From Acidimicrobiaceae bacterium (GTDB lineage Bacteria > Actinomycetota > Acidimicrobiia > Acidimicrobiales > Aldehydirespiratoraceae), in contig JAPPLH010000053.1 of assembly GCA_028819505.1 (NCBI GenBank), forward strand, positions 89,234 through 153,233: 64,000 nt of DNA. Direction: 5' to 3'. Shown one piece after another: positions 9,379 to 17,615 of this stretch; positions within the stretch are counted from its first letter, which is position 1, and each line of letters opens with the position of its first letter. The notes below the pieces were generated by a model. That model was not told the origin of the DNA and did not search any database. It worked only from the letters and a program-made list of their open reading frames with translations. The position numbers were made by a program, and so were the translations under genes.

Positions 9379-10173
9379 TTGCCGCATCCCAACATCCACA
9401 TCGAGTCCGTCGGCGCCATAACCACGGTGACCGTCGACCGGCCCCGCCGCAAGAACGCCTGCACACCGGACATGTGGGCCGGGCTGCGGCACGGCTTCCG
9501 CGACATCGCCGAGTCCTCGACCCGAGCGGTGGTGCTCACCGGAGCGGGCGGCGACTTCTGCGCCGGTGCCGACGTGGGACCCGGAGACGACACCGAAGCG
9601 GCCGCAGACCGGCCGCCCCGGCACCGCACCGACCACATGCGCGACATCGCCGACACGGTGATGGCCATACACGACTGCCCCCGCCCGGTGATCGCCAAGG
9701 TCGACGGGGTGGCGGTGGGCGCCGGCTTCGGCTTGGCCCTGGCCGCCGACCTGGTCTGGTGCTCGGAGCGGGCGAGGTTCTCGCTGATCTTCGCCAGGCG
9801 GGGCCTGAGCCTCGACTTCGGAACCTCGTGGCTGCTGCCCAAGCGGATCGGGCTGCACGAGGCCAAGCGCTTGGCCTTCACCGGGGACATCATCGGCGCG
9901 TCCCGGGCCGCCGAGCTCGGAATCGTCAACGAGGTCGTCGCCGTCGGAGACCTCGACGCCGCCGTGGACGAGATGGCGGCCACGCTCGCGTCCGGCCCGC
10001 CCATCGCGCTGGCCAACTCCAAGCGCCTCCTGAACAACGCCTCCAACATCTCGCTGTTCCAGGCGCTGGAGGCCGAGGCCCTGGGCCAGGGCGTGAACTT
10101 CGCCACCCACGACACCAAGGAGGCTATGCGGGCCTTCGTGGAGAAGCGCGACCCCGCCTTCGAAGGCTGGTGA
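9379..10173 (+). CDS. Crotonase-fold enoyl-CoA hydratase/isomerase, isomerase-like active site
   Basis: 264 residues from a TTG start. Crotonase features: the oxyanion-hole segment LTGAGGDFCAGADV and the second CoA-binding segment GVAVGAGFGLALAADL. The two glutamates that define true enoyl-CoA hydratases are missing: Gly118 and Phe138 occupy those places. Asp146 in LSLDFGTSWLLP matches the single acidic residue of PaaG/ECI-type enoyl-CoA isomerases. An isomerase role is therefore favoured over hydration. The gene stands alone between the secretion ATPase (86-bp gap) and the MttB-like gene. The CoA substrate is unknown. Confidence 0.82.
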   Translation: MPHPNIHIESVGAITTVTVDRPRRKNACTPDMWAGLRHGFRDIAESSTRAVVLTGAGGDFCAGADVGPGDDTEAAADRPPRHRTDHMRDIADTVMAIHDCPRPVIAKVDGVAVGAGFGLALAADLVWCSERARFSLIFARRGLSLDFGTSWLLPKRIGLHEAKRLAFTGDIIGASRAAELGIVNEVVAVGDLDAAVDEMAATLASGPPIALANSKRLLNNASNISLFQALEAEALGQGVNFATHDTKEAMRAFVEKRDPAFEGW

Positions 10174-10217
10174 CTCCGGCCCGCCCATCGGCCGGGCGGA
10201 GCATCTGAATCAACCCT

Positions 10218-10311
10218 TTGCCATGCCCGCGCCGGGCATAACGGGCCTGCCCGGTGCCTAGGACGGGGTGGTGGCATTTTGCCACGCCCGCGCCGGGCAT
10301 AAGATCCGAGC
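10218..10311 (+). promoter_or_regulatory. Repeated palindrome and leaderless promoter before the MttB-like gene
   Basis: A 23-bp element occurs twice, at 10218-10240 and 10279-10301, with two mismatches or fewer. The first copy contains the palindrome ATGCCCG-CGC-CGGGCAT. The second copy runs into a TAAGAT -10 box (10300-10305) that lies 6 nt before the ATG at 10312, so transcription would start at or next to the start codon. A paired operator controlling the methyltransferase gene is the simplest reading. The -35 region (TTTTGC, about 17 nt upstream of the -10) is weak. Confidence 0.5.
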
Positions 10312-11853
10312 ATGGTCGGGGCGCCAGCATCGGCCCGCAGGGGGCGCGGCCGGATCCGCCGGCGTGTGTCGGCGGCGGCGCCGCGGGCGGTGATCGCCGG
10401 CGTCCGCAGGGAGATCCCCCCGTACGTGCTGCTGCGCGACGAGGGGCTGGAGCTGATCGAGGCTCGCACGGACCAGCTGCTCAAGGAGGTAGGCGTCGAG
10501 TTCCGGGGCGACCGGCGCGCCCTGGAACTGTGGCGCGGCGCGGGCGCGGACGTCGACGGCACGCGGGTCCGCTTAGATCCGGGCCACGTGCGCTCGATCA
10601 TCGGCTCGTCGGCGCCCCGGTCGTTCGTCCAGCACGCCCGGAACCCCGAGCGGTCCGTGCTCATCGGCGAGAACAACGTGGTATTCGCCCCGGCCTACGG
10701 GATGCCCTTCGTGCGCGACCTCGACCGGGGTCGCCGTTACGGGTCGTTGGACGACTTCGAGAACCTGATCAAGCTCACCTACTCGACGCCATGGCTGCAC
10801 CACTCAGGGGGAACGGTCTGCGAGCCGGTGGACCTGCCGGTCAACAAGCGCCACCTCGACATGGTGTACGCCCATCTCCGCTGGACCGACAAGCCGTTCA
10901 TGGGCTCGGTGACCGCACCGGAGCGGGCCGAGGACTCCGTCGAGATGGCCCGGATCGCCTTCGGCGCCGGCTTCGTCGACGAGCACTGCGTGGTGATGGG
11001 CAACATCAACATGAACTCGCCGCTGGTCTACGACCAGGCCATGTCGGGTTCGCTGCGGGCCTACGCGGCGGCCAACCAGTGCCCGGTGGTGGTGCCGTTC
11101 GTGCTGGGCGGGGCGACCGCTCCGGTGACCATGGCCGGGGCCATCACCCAGGCGCTGGCCGAGGTGATGGTCGGCGTGGCGCTGGGCCAGCTCGAGCGCC
11201 CGGGCTCGCCGGCGGTGTTCGGCAACTTCCTCACGTCGGTCGACCTGCGCTCGGGCGCGCCCACCTTCGGGACCCCCGAGCCCGCCCTCGGCTCGTTCGT
11301 CGCCGCGCAGCTAGCCCGACGGGTGGGCCTGCCCATCCGGTGCAGCGGGGGGTTCACCAGCTCGAAGGTGCCCGACGCCCAGTCCATGCAGGAGACCGTC
11401 AACTCGCTGAACACCGCAGTCCTGTGCGGGGCGAACTTCGTGCTGCAGGCGGCCGGCTGGCTCGAGGGGGCGCTGACGATCAGCTACGAGAAGCTCATGC
11501 TCGACGCCGACCATCTGGGCGCTATGCACACCTTCCTGCGGGGGCTGGCCCTCGACGACAACGCCTTCGCCATGGACGCCTTCGCCGAGGTCGGTCCGGG
11601 CAGCCACTTCTTCGGCGCGTCCCACACCCTCGCCAACTATGAGACCGCCTTCCACGAGAGCGAACTGGCCGATGTGCAGTCCTTCGAGAACTGGCACGAC
11701 GCTGGCGAGCTGGACTCGGCGGCCCGGGCCAACCGCCGGTGGAAGCAGCTCCTCGCCGACTACGAGCCCCCACCGCTCGACGGCGCGGTCGACGAGGCCC
11801 TCCGAGACTTCATGGCTCAGCGCAAGCAGTCGATGCCCGACATCTGGGCCTGA
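10312..11853 (+). CDS. MttB (trimethylamine methyltransferase) family protein without pyrrolysine
   Basis: 513 residues in one uninterrupted frame with no in-frame TAG, so it belongs to the non-pyrrolysine branch of COG5598. That branch includes glycine-betaine and other quaternary-amine corrinoid methyltransferases. Typical segments: IEARTDQLLKEVGVEFRGD near the N-terminus, then QLERPGSPAVFGNFLTSVD, and near the C-terminus QSMQETVNSLNTAVLCGA with LQAAGWLEGALTISYEKL. The family moves a methyl group from an N-methylated compound to a corrinoid protein. No corrinoid-binding protein or MtbA-like partner is in the window. The basic N-terminal 25 residues are not part of the barrel. Substrate unknown. 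Confidence 0.82.
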   Translation: MVGAPASARRGRGRIRRRVSAAAPRAVIAGVRREIPPYVLLRDEGLELIEARTDQLLKEVGVEFRGDRRALELWRGAGADVDGTRVRLDPGHVRSIIGSSAPRSFVQHARNPERSVLIGENNVVFAPAYGMPFVRDLDRGRRYGSLDDFENLIKLTYSTPWLHHSGGTVCEPVDLPVNKRHLDMVYAHLRWTDKPFMGSVTAPERAEDSVEMARIAFGAGFVDEHCVVMGNINMNSPLVYDQAMSGSLRAYAAANQCPVVVPFVLGGATAPVTMAGAITQALAEVMVGVALGQLERPGSPAVFGNFLTSVDLRSGAPTFGTPEPALGSFVAAQLARRVGLPIRCSGGFTSSKVPDAQSMQETVNSLNTAVLCGANFVLQAAGWLEGALTISYEKLMLDADHLGAMHTFLRGLALDDNAFAMDAFAEVGPGSHFFGASHTLANYETAFHESELADVQSFENWHDAGELDSAARANRRWKQLLADYEPPPLDGAVDEALRDFMAQRKQSMPDIWA

Positions 11854-11911
11854 ATTCTGCCGGGCGCTTCATTCGGTGAGGAGCGACCCCATCAAATCTT
11901 GTTAGGCAAAC

Positions 11912-11947
11912 TTGACAAAGCTTGCAATACAGCCTATATTGGCGGCC
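11912..11947 (+). promoter_or_regulatory. Near-consensus promoter for the iron-binding protein, leaderless
   Basis: TTGACA at 11912-11917, a 17-bp spacer, then TATATT at 11935-11940, followed 7 nt later by the ATG at 11948. The start point of transcription should fall at the start codon, giving a leaderless mRNA. The bases just upstream (TTAGGCAAAC from 11902) resemble a half-site of DtxR/IdeR-type iron boxes and overlap the -35 region. Iron repression is an inference from that and from the gene downstream. Confidence 0.7.
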
Positions 11948-13015
11948 ATGCGTTTCCGAACAGTCGTCTCCGCCCTAGCGCTCACCCTCGTCGCCGTTGC
12001 TTGCTCCGGCGACGAGACCCGCTCCCTCGAGGGGACAGCTGCGCAGGTCTTCGCGGGTGAGTGCTCCGCCAGCAGCGGCAGCACTGTCACCGTCTACTCC
12101 GGCCGGTCCGAGAACCTGATCGGACCGGTCCTGGAGGCGTTCTCGTGCGAGACCGGCACCGAAGTGTCGGTTCGATGGGGGAGTTCCACCGACCTGGCCC
12201 TGCTGCTGGCCGAGGAGGGCGACCGCACCGCGGCCGACGTCTTCCTGTCGCGTTCGCCCGGGCCGGTCGGATTCCTGGAGAGCCGGGGCCTGCTCGGCGC
12301 CATCGGGCCCGACGTGCTCGCGCTGTCCGCGGCGGAGAACCGTTCCTCGTCGGGCACCTGGGTGGGTTTCTCGGGCCGCAAGCGGGTGCTGGTCCACAAC
12401 CTCGACGGGGTGCCCCCCGGCGACCTGCCCAGGTCGGTGTTCGACCTCACCGGCGAGCGCTACCGGGACCGGGTGGCCATTCCCGCCACCAACGGCTCCT
12501 TCCTCGACTGGTTCACCGTGTTCCGCGACCTGCACGGCACCGACGTCGCCGCCCGGTGGCTCGACGACATGGTGGCCAACGGCGCCCGCTACTACCCGAA
12601 CAACCGCTCGATCGTGGAGGCCGCCGGGCGGGGCGAGATCGACATGGGCCTGGTCAACCACTACTACCAGTACCAGGAGGCCGCGGCCGCGGGCGACCGC
12701 CACCGGGCCGCCAACCACGACTTCGCCGACGACGACATCGGGTCGCTGCTCATCATCACCGCGGCCACCGTCACCGCGGGCAGCGAGAACCCCGAGGCGG
12801 CCAACGATCTGATCGCCTACCTGCTGTCAGAGCCCGTCCAGCGCTACCTCACCACCGAGACCCTCGAGTATCCGCTGGCCGCGGGAGTCGCCCCGGACCA
12901 GGTGCTGCCTCCGCTGAAGGCCCTGGAGATTGGCACCGTCGACTTCGACGCCCTCGGTGGCGGCTTCGAGGAGAGCATCGCCGTCGTCGAGGCCAGCGGC
13001 ATCCTCAACGAGTGA
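11948..13015 (+). CDS. Ferric-iron ABC transporter substrate-binding lipoprotein (FbpA/FutA-like)
   Basis: 355 residues. The N-terminus MRFRTVV-ALALTLVAVAC-SGDE is a lipoprotein signal with the lipobox cysteine near residue 19, so the mature protein is membrane-anchored outside the cell. The body follows the FbpA/FutA plan: VTVYSGRSENLIGPVL, GDRTAADVFLSRSPG, and the tandem tyrosines Tyr239-Tyr240 in VNHYYQYQ that ligate Fe(III). The start at 11948 was chosen over an in-frame upstream ATG because of the signal peptide and promoter position. The permease gene overlaps its stop codon. Bacterioferritin downstream also fits an iron role. Confidence 0.9.
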   Translation: MRFRTVVSALALTLVAVACSGDETRSLEGTAAQVFAGECSASSGSTVTVYSGRSENLIGPVLEAFSCETGTEVSVRWGSSTDLALLLAEEGDRTAADVFLSRSPGPVGFLESRGLLGAIGPDVLALSAAENRSSSGTWVGFSGRKRVLVHNLDGVPPGDLPRSVFDLTGERYRDRVAIPATNGSFLDWFTVFRDLHGTDVAARWLDDMVANGARYYPNNRSIVEAAGRGEIDMGLVNHYYQYQEAAAAGDRHRAANHDFADDDIGSLLIITAATVTAGSENPEAANDLIAYLLSEPVQRYLTTETLEYPLAAGVAPDQVLPPLKALEIGTVDFDALGGGFEESIAVVEASGILNE

Positions 13016-13060
13016 CAGCCGTGCTCCAGGCGAAGCGGCATCCTCGACCGGTGACAGCCG
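12995..13060 (+). repeat. Imperfect 27-bp direct repeat at the binding-protein/permease junction
   Basis: Bases 12995-13021 and 13034-13060 match at 24 of 27 positions and are 39 bp (13 codons) apart. Each copy contains GTGACAGCCG, so the duplication has produced two candidate GTG starts for the permease, at 13012 and 13051. Only the first overlaps the TGA of the binding-protein gene. Confidence 0.8.
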
Positions 13061-14685
13061 CCCATCCGGCCGGGGCCGGTCGCCGGGGGGACTTCCGCCC
13101 GTCCGGCGCCCCGCCGCTGCTGCGGGTCGCGGGCCTTGCGCTGGCCCTGGCGTTCGCGTTCCCCGGCGTGTACCTCGTGTACCGGAACTTCGCGGAGGGC
13201 GCCGACCCGGCCGGGCTGCTCATCAGCGACCGCACCCTGGGGCCGCTGTGGCGCTCGGTGCGGCTCGCGGTGTCGGTGTCGGGCACCGCGCTGGTGCTGG
13301 GCGCCGCGCTGGCCTGGCTCACCACCCGCACCGACCTCGCCTGGCGCCGGCTGTGGCGGGTGCTTCTGCCGCTGCCCCTGGTCTTCCCCACCTTCGTGGG
13401 AGCGGCCGCGTTCATCCACACCCTCAATCCCGGCGGCCTGGCCAACGACCTCCTGGCCGGGATCGGCCTGGACCGGACACCAGAGCTCCGGGGCTTCTAC
13501 GGCGCGTGGCTCGTCCTGACCCTCATGACCTACCCGTACGTGTACCTGCCGGTGGCGGCCCGGTTGCGGCAGTTGCCGGGCTCGCTGGAGGAGAGCGCCC
13601 GGGTGCTGGGCGAGACCGCGCTGAGGGTCTTCGGGCGGATCTGCCTCCCCCAGATCGCTACCGCCATGGGCGCGGGGACGCTGCTGGTGTTCCTCTACAC
13701 GCTCAGCGACTTCGGCGCGGTGCAGCTCATGCGCTACGACACCCTCACAAGGGCCATCGCCACCAACCAGCTCGCCAACCCGCCGGTGGCCCTGGCGCTC
13801 AGCCTGCTGCTGCTCGTGCTGGCCGCACTGGTGGTGCTGGCCGAGCGGCGCTTCTCGCGCCGCCTGCCCGACGCCGCAACCGTGCAGTCGAGCCGACCCA
13901 TGGTCTACCACCTCGGCCGCTGGCGGGTTCCCGCGCTGGGCTTCGTGGCCCTGTCGGCCGGCGCGGGCGTGGGAGCGCCGCTGGTGGCGCTGGTGGACTG
14001 GGCGGCGCGCGGCCTGGCGCGATCGGCGACAGGCGGGAGATCCCTGACCATCGACGGTGCCAAGGTGCTGGAGGCGACCACCAACACGCTGGGCGCGAGC
14101 CTGGCGGCGGCGGTGCTGTCGACTGCCGCGGTGCTGCCCATCGCGCTGCTGGTCGGCCGGCACCGGTCGCGCCTGGGGTCGTTCGCGCACGCCGTCGTGG
14201 TGAGCACCTTCGCCCTCCCCGGCATTCTCATCGCGCTGTCGATGCGCTTCTGGACGTTGCGGTCGGATCTGGCGTTCGAGCTGCTCAACGACACCATGGC
14301 CCTGCTGATCTTCGCCTACATGGTCCGGTTCGGGTCGCTGGCGATGGGGGTGACGCTGGTCGCGGTCCGCAGCGTCCCGGCGCGGCTGCACGACTCGGCC
14401 CGCATCCTGGGCGCGGGCCGGCTGCGCCGGTTCCTCGCAGTCGACCTTCCCATGATGGGTCCCGGCCTGCTGGCCGGCACCGGCCTGGTGCTCCTCTCGG
14501 TGATGAAGGAACTGCCGATCAGCCTGTTCGTCTCGCCGCCGGGCTTCTTCACGCTCACGACGCAGATCTTCGGCGCCTTCGAGGAGGCCTTCATCGCCGA
14601 GGCCGGGATCATGGCGGTGGTGCTCGTGGGCCTGTCGTTCGTGCTGACGTGGTTCCTGGTGATCCGCCGTGATCACCTCATGTGA
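13012..14685 (+). CDS. Iron ABC transporter permease, fused two-domain FbpB type
   Basis: 557 residues with about 12 predicted membrane helices in two homologous halves, as in FbpB/SfuB. Each half has a permease EAA-type loop: LEESARVLGETALRVFGRI in the first and LHDSARILGAGRLRRF in the second. These loops contact the ATPase subunit. The GTG at 13012 overlaps the TGA of the binding-protein gene (GTGA), so the two are translationally coupled; GTG at 13051 is an alternative start in a duplicated segment. No ATPase gene follows: bacterioferritin comes next, so the FbpC partner must be encoded elsewhere or shared. Confidence 0.88.
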   Translation: MTAVLQAKRHPRPVTAAHPAGAGRRGDFRPSGAPPLLRVAGLALALAFAFPGVYLVYRNFAEGADPAGLLISDRTLGPLWRSVRLAVSVSGTALVLGAALAWLTTRTDLAWRRLWRVLLPLPLVFPTFVGAAAFIHTLNPGGLANDLLAGIGLDRTPELRGFYGAWLVLTLMTYPYVYLPVAARLRQLPGSLEESARVLGETALRVFGRICLPQIATAMGAGTLLVFLYTLSDFGAVQLMRYDTLTRAIATNQLANPPVALALSLLLLVLAALVVLAERRFSRRLPDAATVQSSRPMVYHLGRWRVPALGFVALSAGAGVGAPLVALVDWAARGLARSATGGRSLTIDGAKVLEATTNTLGASLAAAVLSTAAVLPIALLVGRHRSRLGSFAHAVVVSTFALPGILIALSMRFWTLRSDLAFELLNDTMALLIFAYMVRFGSLAMGVTLVAVRSVPARLHDSARILGAGRLRRFLAVDLPMMGPGLLAGTGLVLLSVMKELPISLFVSPPGFFTLTTQIFGAFEEAFIAEAGIMAVVLVGLSFVLTWFLVIRRDHLM

Positions 14686-14716
14686 GGCTTCGGGCGGGCC
14701 GGTTAGGGTGGGGCCC

Positions 14717-15187
14717 ATGAAAGGCTCACCGGAGATCATCGAGTTCCTCAACGAGGCGCTTGCCGCCGAGGTCACAGCCATCAACCAGTACTTCGTCAAT
14801 TCCAAGGTGTGCGAGGACTGGGGCTGGACCCGCCTGGCCGCCAAGATGCGCGAGGAGTCCATCGAGGAGATGCACGACGCCGAGAAGCTCATGGACCGCA
14901 TCCTGTTCCTGGACGGCATGCCCCGGCTCGACAGCCTCGCGCCGGTGCGGGCCGGCAAGTCGGTCGAGGAGCAGATGGATAACGACCGGTTGCTGGAGGT
15001 GGCCGCCATCGAGCGCTACCGCCGGGGTGTGGTACTGGCGGGGGAGCACGGCGACGTAGGCACCCGCGAGTTGCTCGAAGACTTGGTGGTCGGCGAGGAG
15101 GAGCACCTCGACTGGATCGAGACCCAGCAGACCATGATCGCCGACATCGGCATCCAGAGGTACCTCCAGTCGCAGATCGGCGACTGA
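14717..15187 (+). CDS. bfr: Bacterioferritin
   Basis: 156 residues, normal size for Bfr. It forms a 24-subunit iron-storage shell in the cytoplasm. Ferroxidase ligands Glu18, Glu51, Glu94, Glu127 and His130 are present, and Met52, the haem ligand, is kept. The expected His54 is Asp54, with His one position earlier (EEMHDAEK), so the dinuclear site is altered or rearranged. The start at 14717 gives the family N-terminus (MKGSPEIIEFLNEAL); a TAGGGT -10-like box lies 7 nt before it, so the mRNA may be leaderless. It follows the iron permease by 31 bp and is consistent with a local iron group. Confidence 0.93.
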   Translation: MKGSPEIIEFLNEALAAEVTAINQYFVNSKVCEDWGWTRLAAKMREESIEEMHDAEKLMDRILFLDGMPRLDSLAPVRAGKSVEEQMDNDRLLEVAAIERYRRGVVLAGEHGDVGTRELLEDLVVGEEEHLDWIETQQTMIADIGIQRYLQSQIGD

Positions 15188-15233
15188 GCGGCCCATCCCG
15201 CCGGCACCCCCGGCGCTGAGCCAGCGGGCACGC

Positions 15234-17615
15234 GTGGACGGGACTGAGTCGTTCCCCAGGCGCCAGGCCCTCACCCGGCGTTTCACGCTGGGCGAGCCCC
15301 GCGACATCAGAGTGTCCGACGACGGCGCCCGGGTGGTGTTCCTTCGCTCGTCAGGACCGGTCGACCCCGTCAACTCGCTGTGGGTGCTCGACGTCGCCAC
15401 CGGCGTGGAGCGCGTGGTGGCCGATCCGCGCCGCCTCACCGCGCTCAGTGACGGCGGTGGGGATCGCGACGAGGGCACAGTCGGGAACGGCGGCCCGAGC
15501 GACGTCGACGGCCACAGCGACGGCGACGTGCCGGCGGCCGAGCGGGCTCGGCGCGAGCGGGTACGGGAGACGGCCGGGGGCATCGTGTCCTATGACGCCG
15601 ACGAGGGACTGACCGCCGCGGTGTTCGCCCTGGGCGGACGGCTGTGGCGGGCGAGCCTTGTCGAGGGCGGTCCGCCCGCGCCGCTGGCCGCGTCGCCGGG
15701 CGCGTTCGATCCTCGCCTGTCACCAGACGGTGCCCGGGTGGCCTACGTGGCCGGACCGAGCCTGCGGGTGACCGGCGACGCCGCCGGTGACCGGGTTGTC
15801 GTCGAGGAGTCCTGCGAGACGGTGACCTGGGGTTCGGCGGAGTTCGTGGCCGCCGAGGAGATGGGCCGCACCCGGGGGCACTGGTGGTCCCCCGACGGCC
15901 GGCGCCTGCTGGCGGCCCGGGTGGACACATCGCCGGTGCCGCGCTGGTGGATCGCGGATCCGGCGTCGCCCGGCCGCGAGCCCACGGAGGTCCGCTACCC
16001 GGCCGCGGGCGAAGCCAACGCCGAGGTCGCCCTGGCCGTGTTCGACCTCGACGACGATGCCGAACCGGTCACGCTCGCTTGGGACGAGGACGGTTGGGAA
16101 TACCTGGCCGCAGTTCGCTGGAGTGCTGACGGCTTGCTTCTCACCGTGCAGACCAGGGACCAGCGCACGCTCGGCGTGCTGCAGGCCGACCCGGACTCGG
16201 AGACCTGCCGCCTGCTGCGAACGGTCACGGACGATGCCTGGGTGGAGCTCGTCCCCGGCGCCCCCCGGCTGGTCGGCCGCAAGCTTGTCACCGTCGAGGA
16301 CACCGGCTCAGGTGGACCACCCGCGACGTCTCCACCTCAGAGGTGGAAGACTGACAGGAACTCGATCCGGGCCGAGGACCGCGGCCCGGCCCGCAGGCTG
16401 TGCGTCGACGGAGAAGCGCTCACACCCGTCGACATGCAAGTCCGCGCCGTCCACCGCGCCGATGACGACGGCGTGATCGTCACCGCGTCGGTCGACCCGA
16501 CCGAGGTCCATGTGGCCAGGGTGGGCTGGGACGGCGAGATCTGCTGGCTGACCAGCGCCTCGGGGGTCCACGGCGTCGCCGCAGGGGGCGGCACGACCGT
16601 CATCACCAGCCGCTGGCTCGACCGGCCCGGCCGGCGCTGCACGGTGCAGTCGCCCCGGCAGTCCGAGTCGGGTGGTTCTGTCGCCTCCCCGCAGTCCGAG
16701 TCGGGTGGTTCTGTCGCCTCCCCGCAGTCCGAGCCGGGTGGTTCTGTCGCCTCCCCGCAGTCCGAACCGGGCCTTCCCATTGCCTCCCACGCAGCCGATC
16801 CGGGCCAGGAGCTCAACGTCGAGATCGTCGAGCTCGGACCCCGTCGCCTGGTCTCGGCCCTGGTCCTGCCCTCGGGGCCGGCCGCGGCAGGCCATGGTCC
16901 GCTGCCGGTGCTGCTCGACCCCTACGGCGGTCCCCACGCCCAGCGGGTGCAGCGGGCCGAGGCGCTGTTCCACACCTCGCAGTGGTTCGCTGACCAGGGC
17001 TTCGCCGTGCTGGTCGTGGACGGGCGGGGGACGCCGGGCCGCGGCCCGGCCTTCGAGCGGGCCGTGCGGGGCGACCTCGCAGGCCCTGTCCTGGAGGACC
17101 AGATCGAGGCGCTGCGCGACGCCGCCGACCGCTATCCGGTACTCGACCCGGCGCGGGTGGCCGTCCGGGGCTGGTCCTTCGGCGGCTACCTGGCCGCGCT
17201 GGCCGTGCTGCGCCGGCCCGACGTGTTCGCGGCGGCCATCGCCGGCGCGCCGGTCACCGACTGGCGGCTCTACGACACCCACTACACCGAGCGCTACCTG
17301 GGGCACCCGGCGGACGAGCCCGGCAACTACGAGCGCACCGACCTCGGCCCGCTGGCGCCCGGCCTGCAACGCCCCCTGATGCTCATCCACGGCCTCGCCG
17401 ACGACAACGTGGTGGCCGCCCACACCCTGAGGCTCTCGCGGGCGCTGACCGAGGCGGGCCGGCCCCACACCGTGCTGCCCCTCAGCGGGATCACCCACAT
17501 GACCCCCCAGGAGGAGGTGGCCGAGAACCTGCTCCTCCTGCAGCTCCGCTTCCTCCAGGACGCGCTGGGCCCGCAATCCTCGACGACGGGAGGACTCCAT
17601 GAACCCGGACCCTGA
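15234..17615 (+). CDS. Prolyl oligopeptidase/DPP-IV family serine peptidase (S9)
   Basis: 793 residues from a GTG start. The first 460 residues look like a beta-propeller of the DPP-IV N-terminal type, with repeated WSPDGRRLL and [11 protein letters not shown] blades. The alpha/beta-hydrolase part carries the triad: nucleophile Ser in RGWSFGGY, Asp in [10 protein letters not shown], and His in GITHMTP. No signal peptide is seen, so it is probably cytoplasmic and cleaves small peptides. Between the propeller and hydrolase lies a low-complexity insert made of 11-residue repeats (33-bp DNA repeats from 16659). It overlaps the next gene by 17 bp. Confidence 0.9.
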   Translation: MDGTESFPRRQALTRRFTLGEPRDIRVSDDGARVVFLRSSGPVDPVNSLWVLDVATGVERVVADPRRLTALSDGGGDRDEGTVGNGGPSDVDGHSDGDVPAAERARRERVRETAGGIVSYDADEGLTAAVFALGGRLWRASLVEGGPPAPLAASPGAFDPRLSPDGARVAYVAGPSLRVTGDAAGDRVVVEESCETVTWGSAEFVAAEEMGRTRGHWWSPDGRRLLAARVDTSPVPRWWIADPASPGREPTEVRYPAAGEANAEVALAVFDLDDDAEPVTLAWDEDGWEYLAAVRWSADGLLLTVQTRDQRTLGVLQADPDSETCRLLRTVTDDAWVELVPGAPRLVGRKLVTVEDTGSGGPPATSPPQRWKTDRNSIRAEDRGPARRLCVDGEALTPVDMQVRAVHRADDDGVIVTASVDPTEVHVARVGWDGEICWLTSASGVHGVAAGGGTTVITSRWLDRPGRRCTVQSPRQSESGGSVASPQSESGGSVASPQSEPGGSVASPQSEPGLPIASHAADPGQELNVEIVELGPRRLVSALVLPSGPAAAGHGPLPVLLDPYGGPHAQRVQRAEALFHTSQWFADQGFAVLVVDGRGTPGRGPAFERAVRGDLAGPVLEDQIEALRDAADRYPVLDPARVAVRGWSFGGYLAALAVLRRPDVFAAAIAGAPVTDWRLYDTHYTERYLGHPADEPGNYERTDLGPLAPGLQRPLMLIHGLADDNVVAAHTLRLSRALTEAGRPHTVLPLSGITHMTPQEEVAENLLLLQLRFLQDALGPQSSTTGGLHEPGP
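16659..16790 (+). repeat. In-frame 33-bp tandem repeat inside the S9 peptidase gene
   Basis: Four units of 33 bp starting at 16659, 16692, 16725 and 16758. The first three are nearly identical and the fourth is degenerate. They encode the 11-residue unit [11 protein letters not shown]. The repeat keeps the frame and sits in the linker between propeller and catalytic domain, a place that tolerates length change. Confidence 0.9.

Noticed and set aside
10312..11853. Pyrrolysine-containing trimethylamine methyltransferase
   Set aside because: The gene has no in-frame TAG before its stop and no pyrrolysine genes are seen.
12844..15009. 721-codon minus-strand open frame opposite the iron permease
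   Set aside because: Gln/Arg/His-rich antisense reading of a membrane protein, with no start signal.
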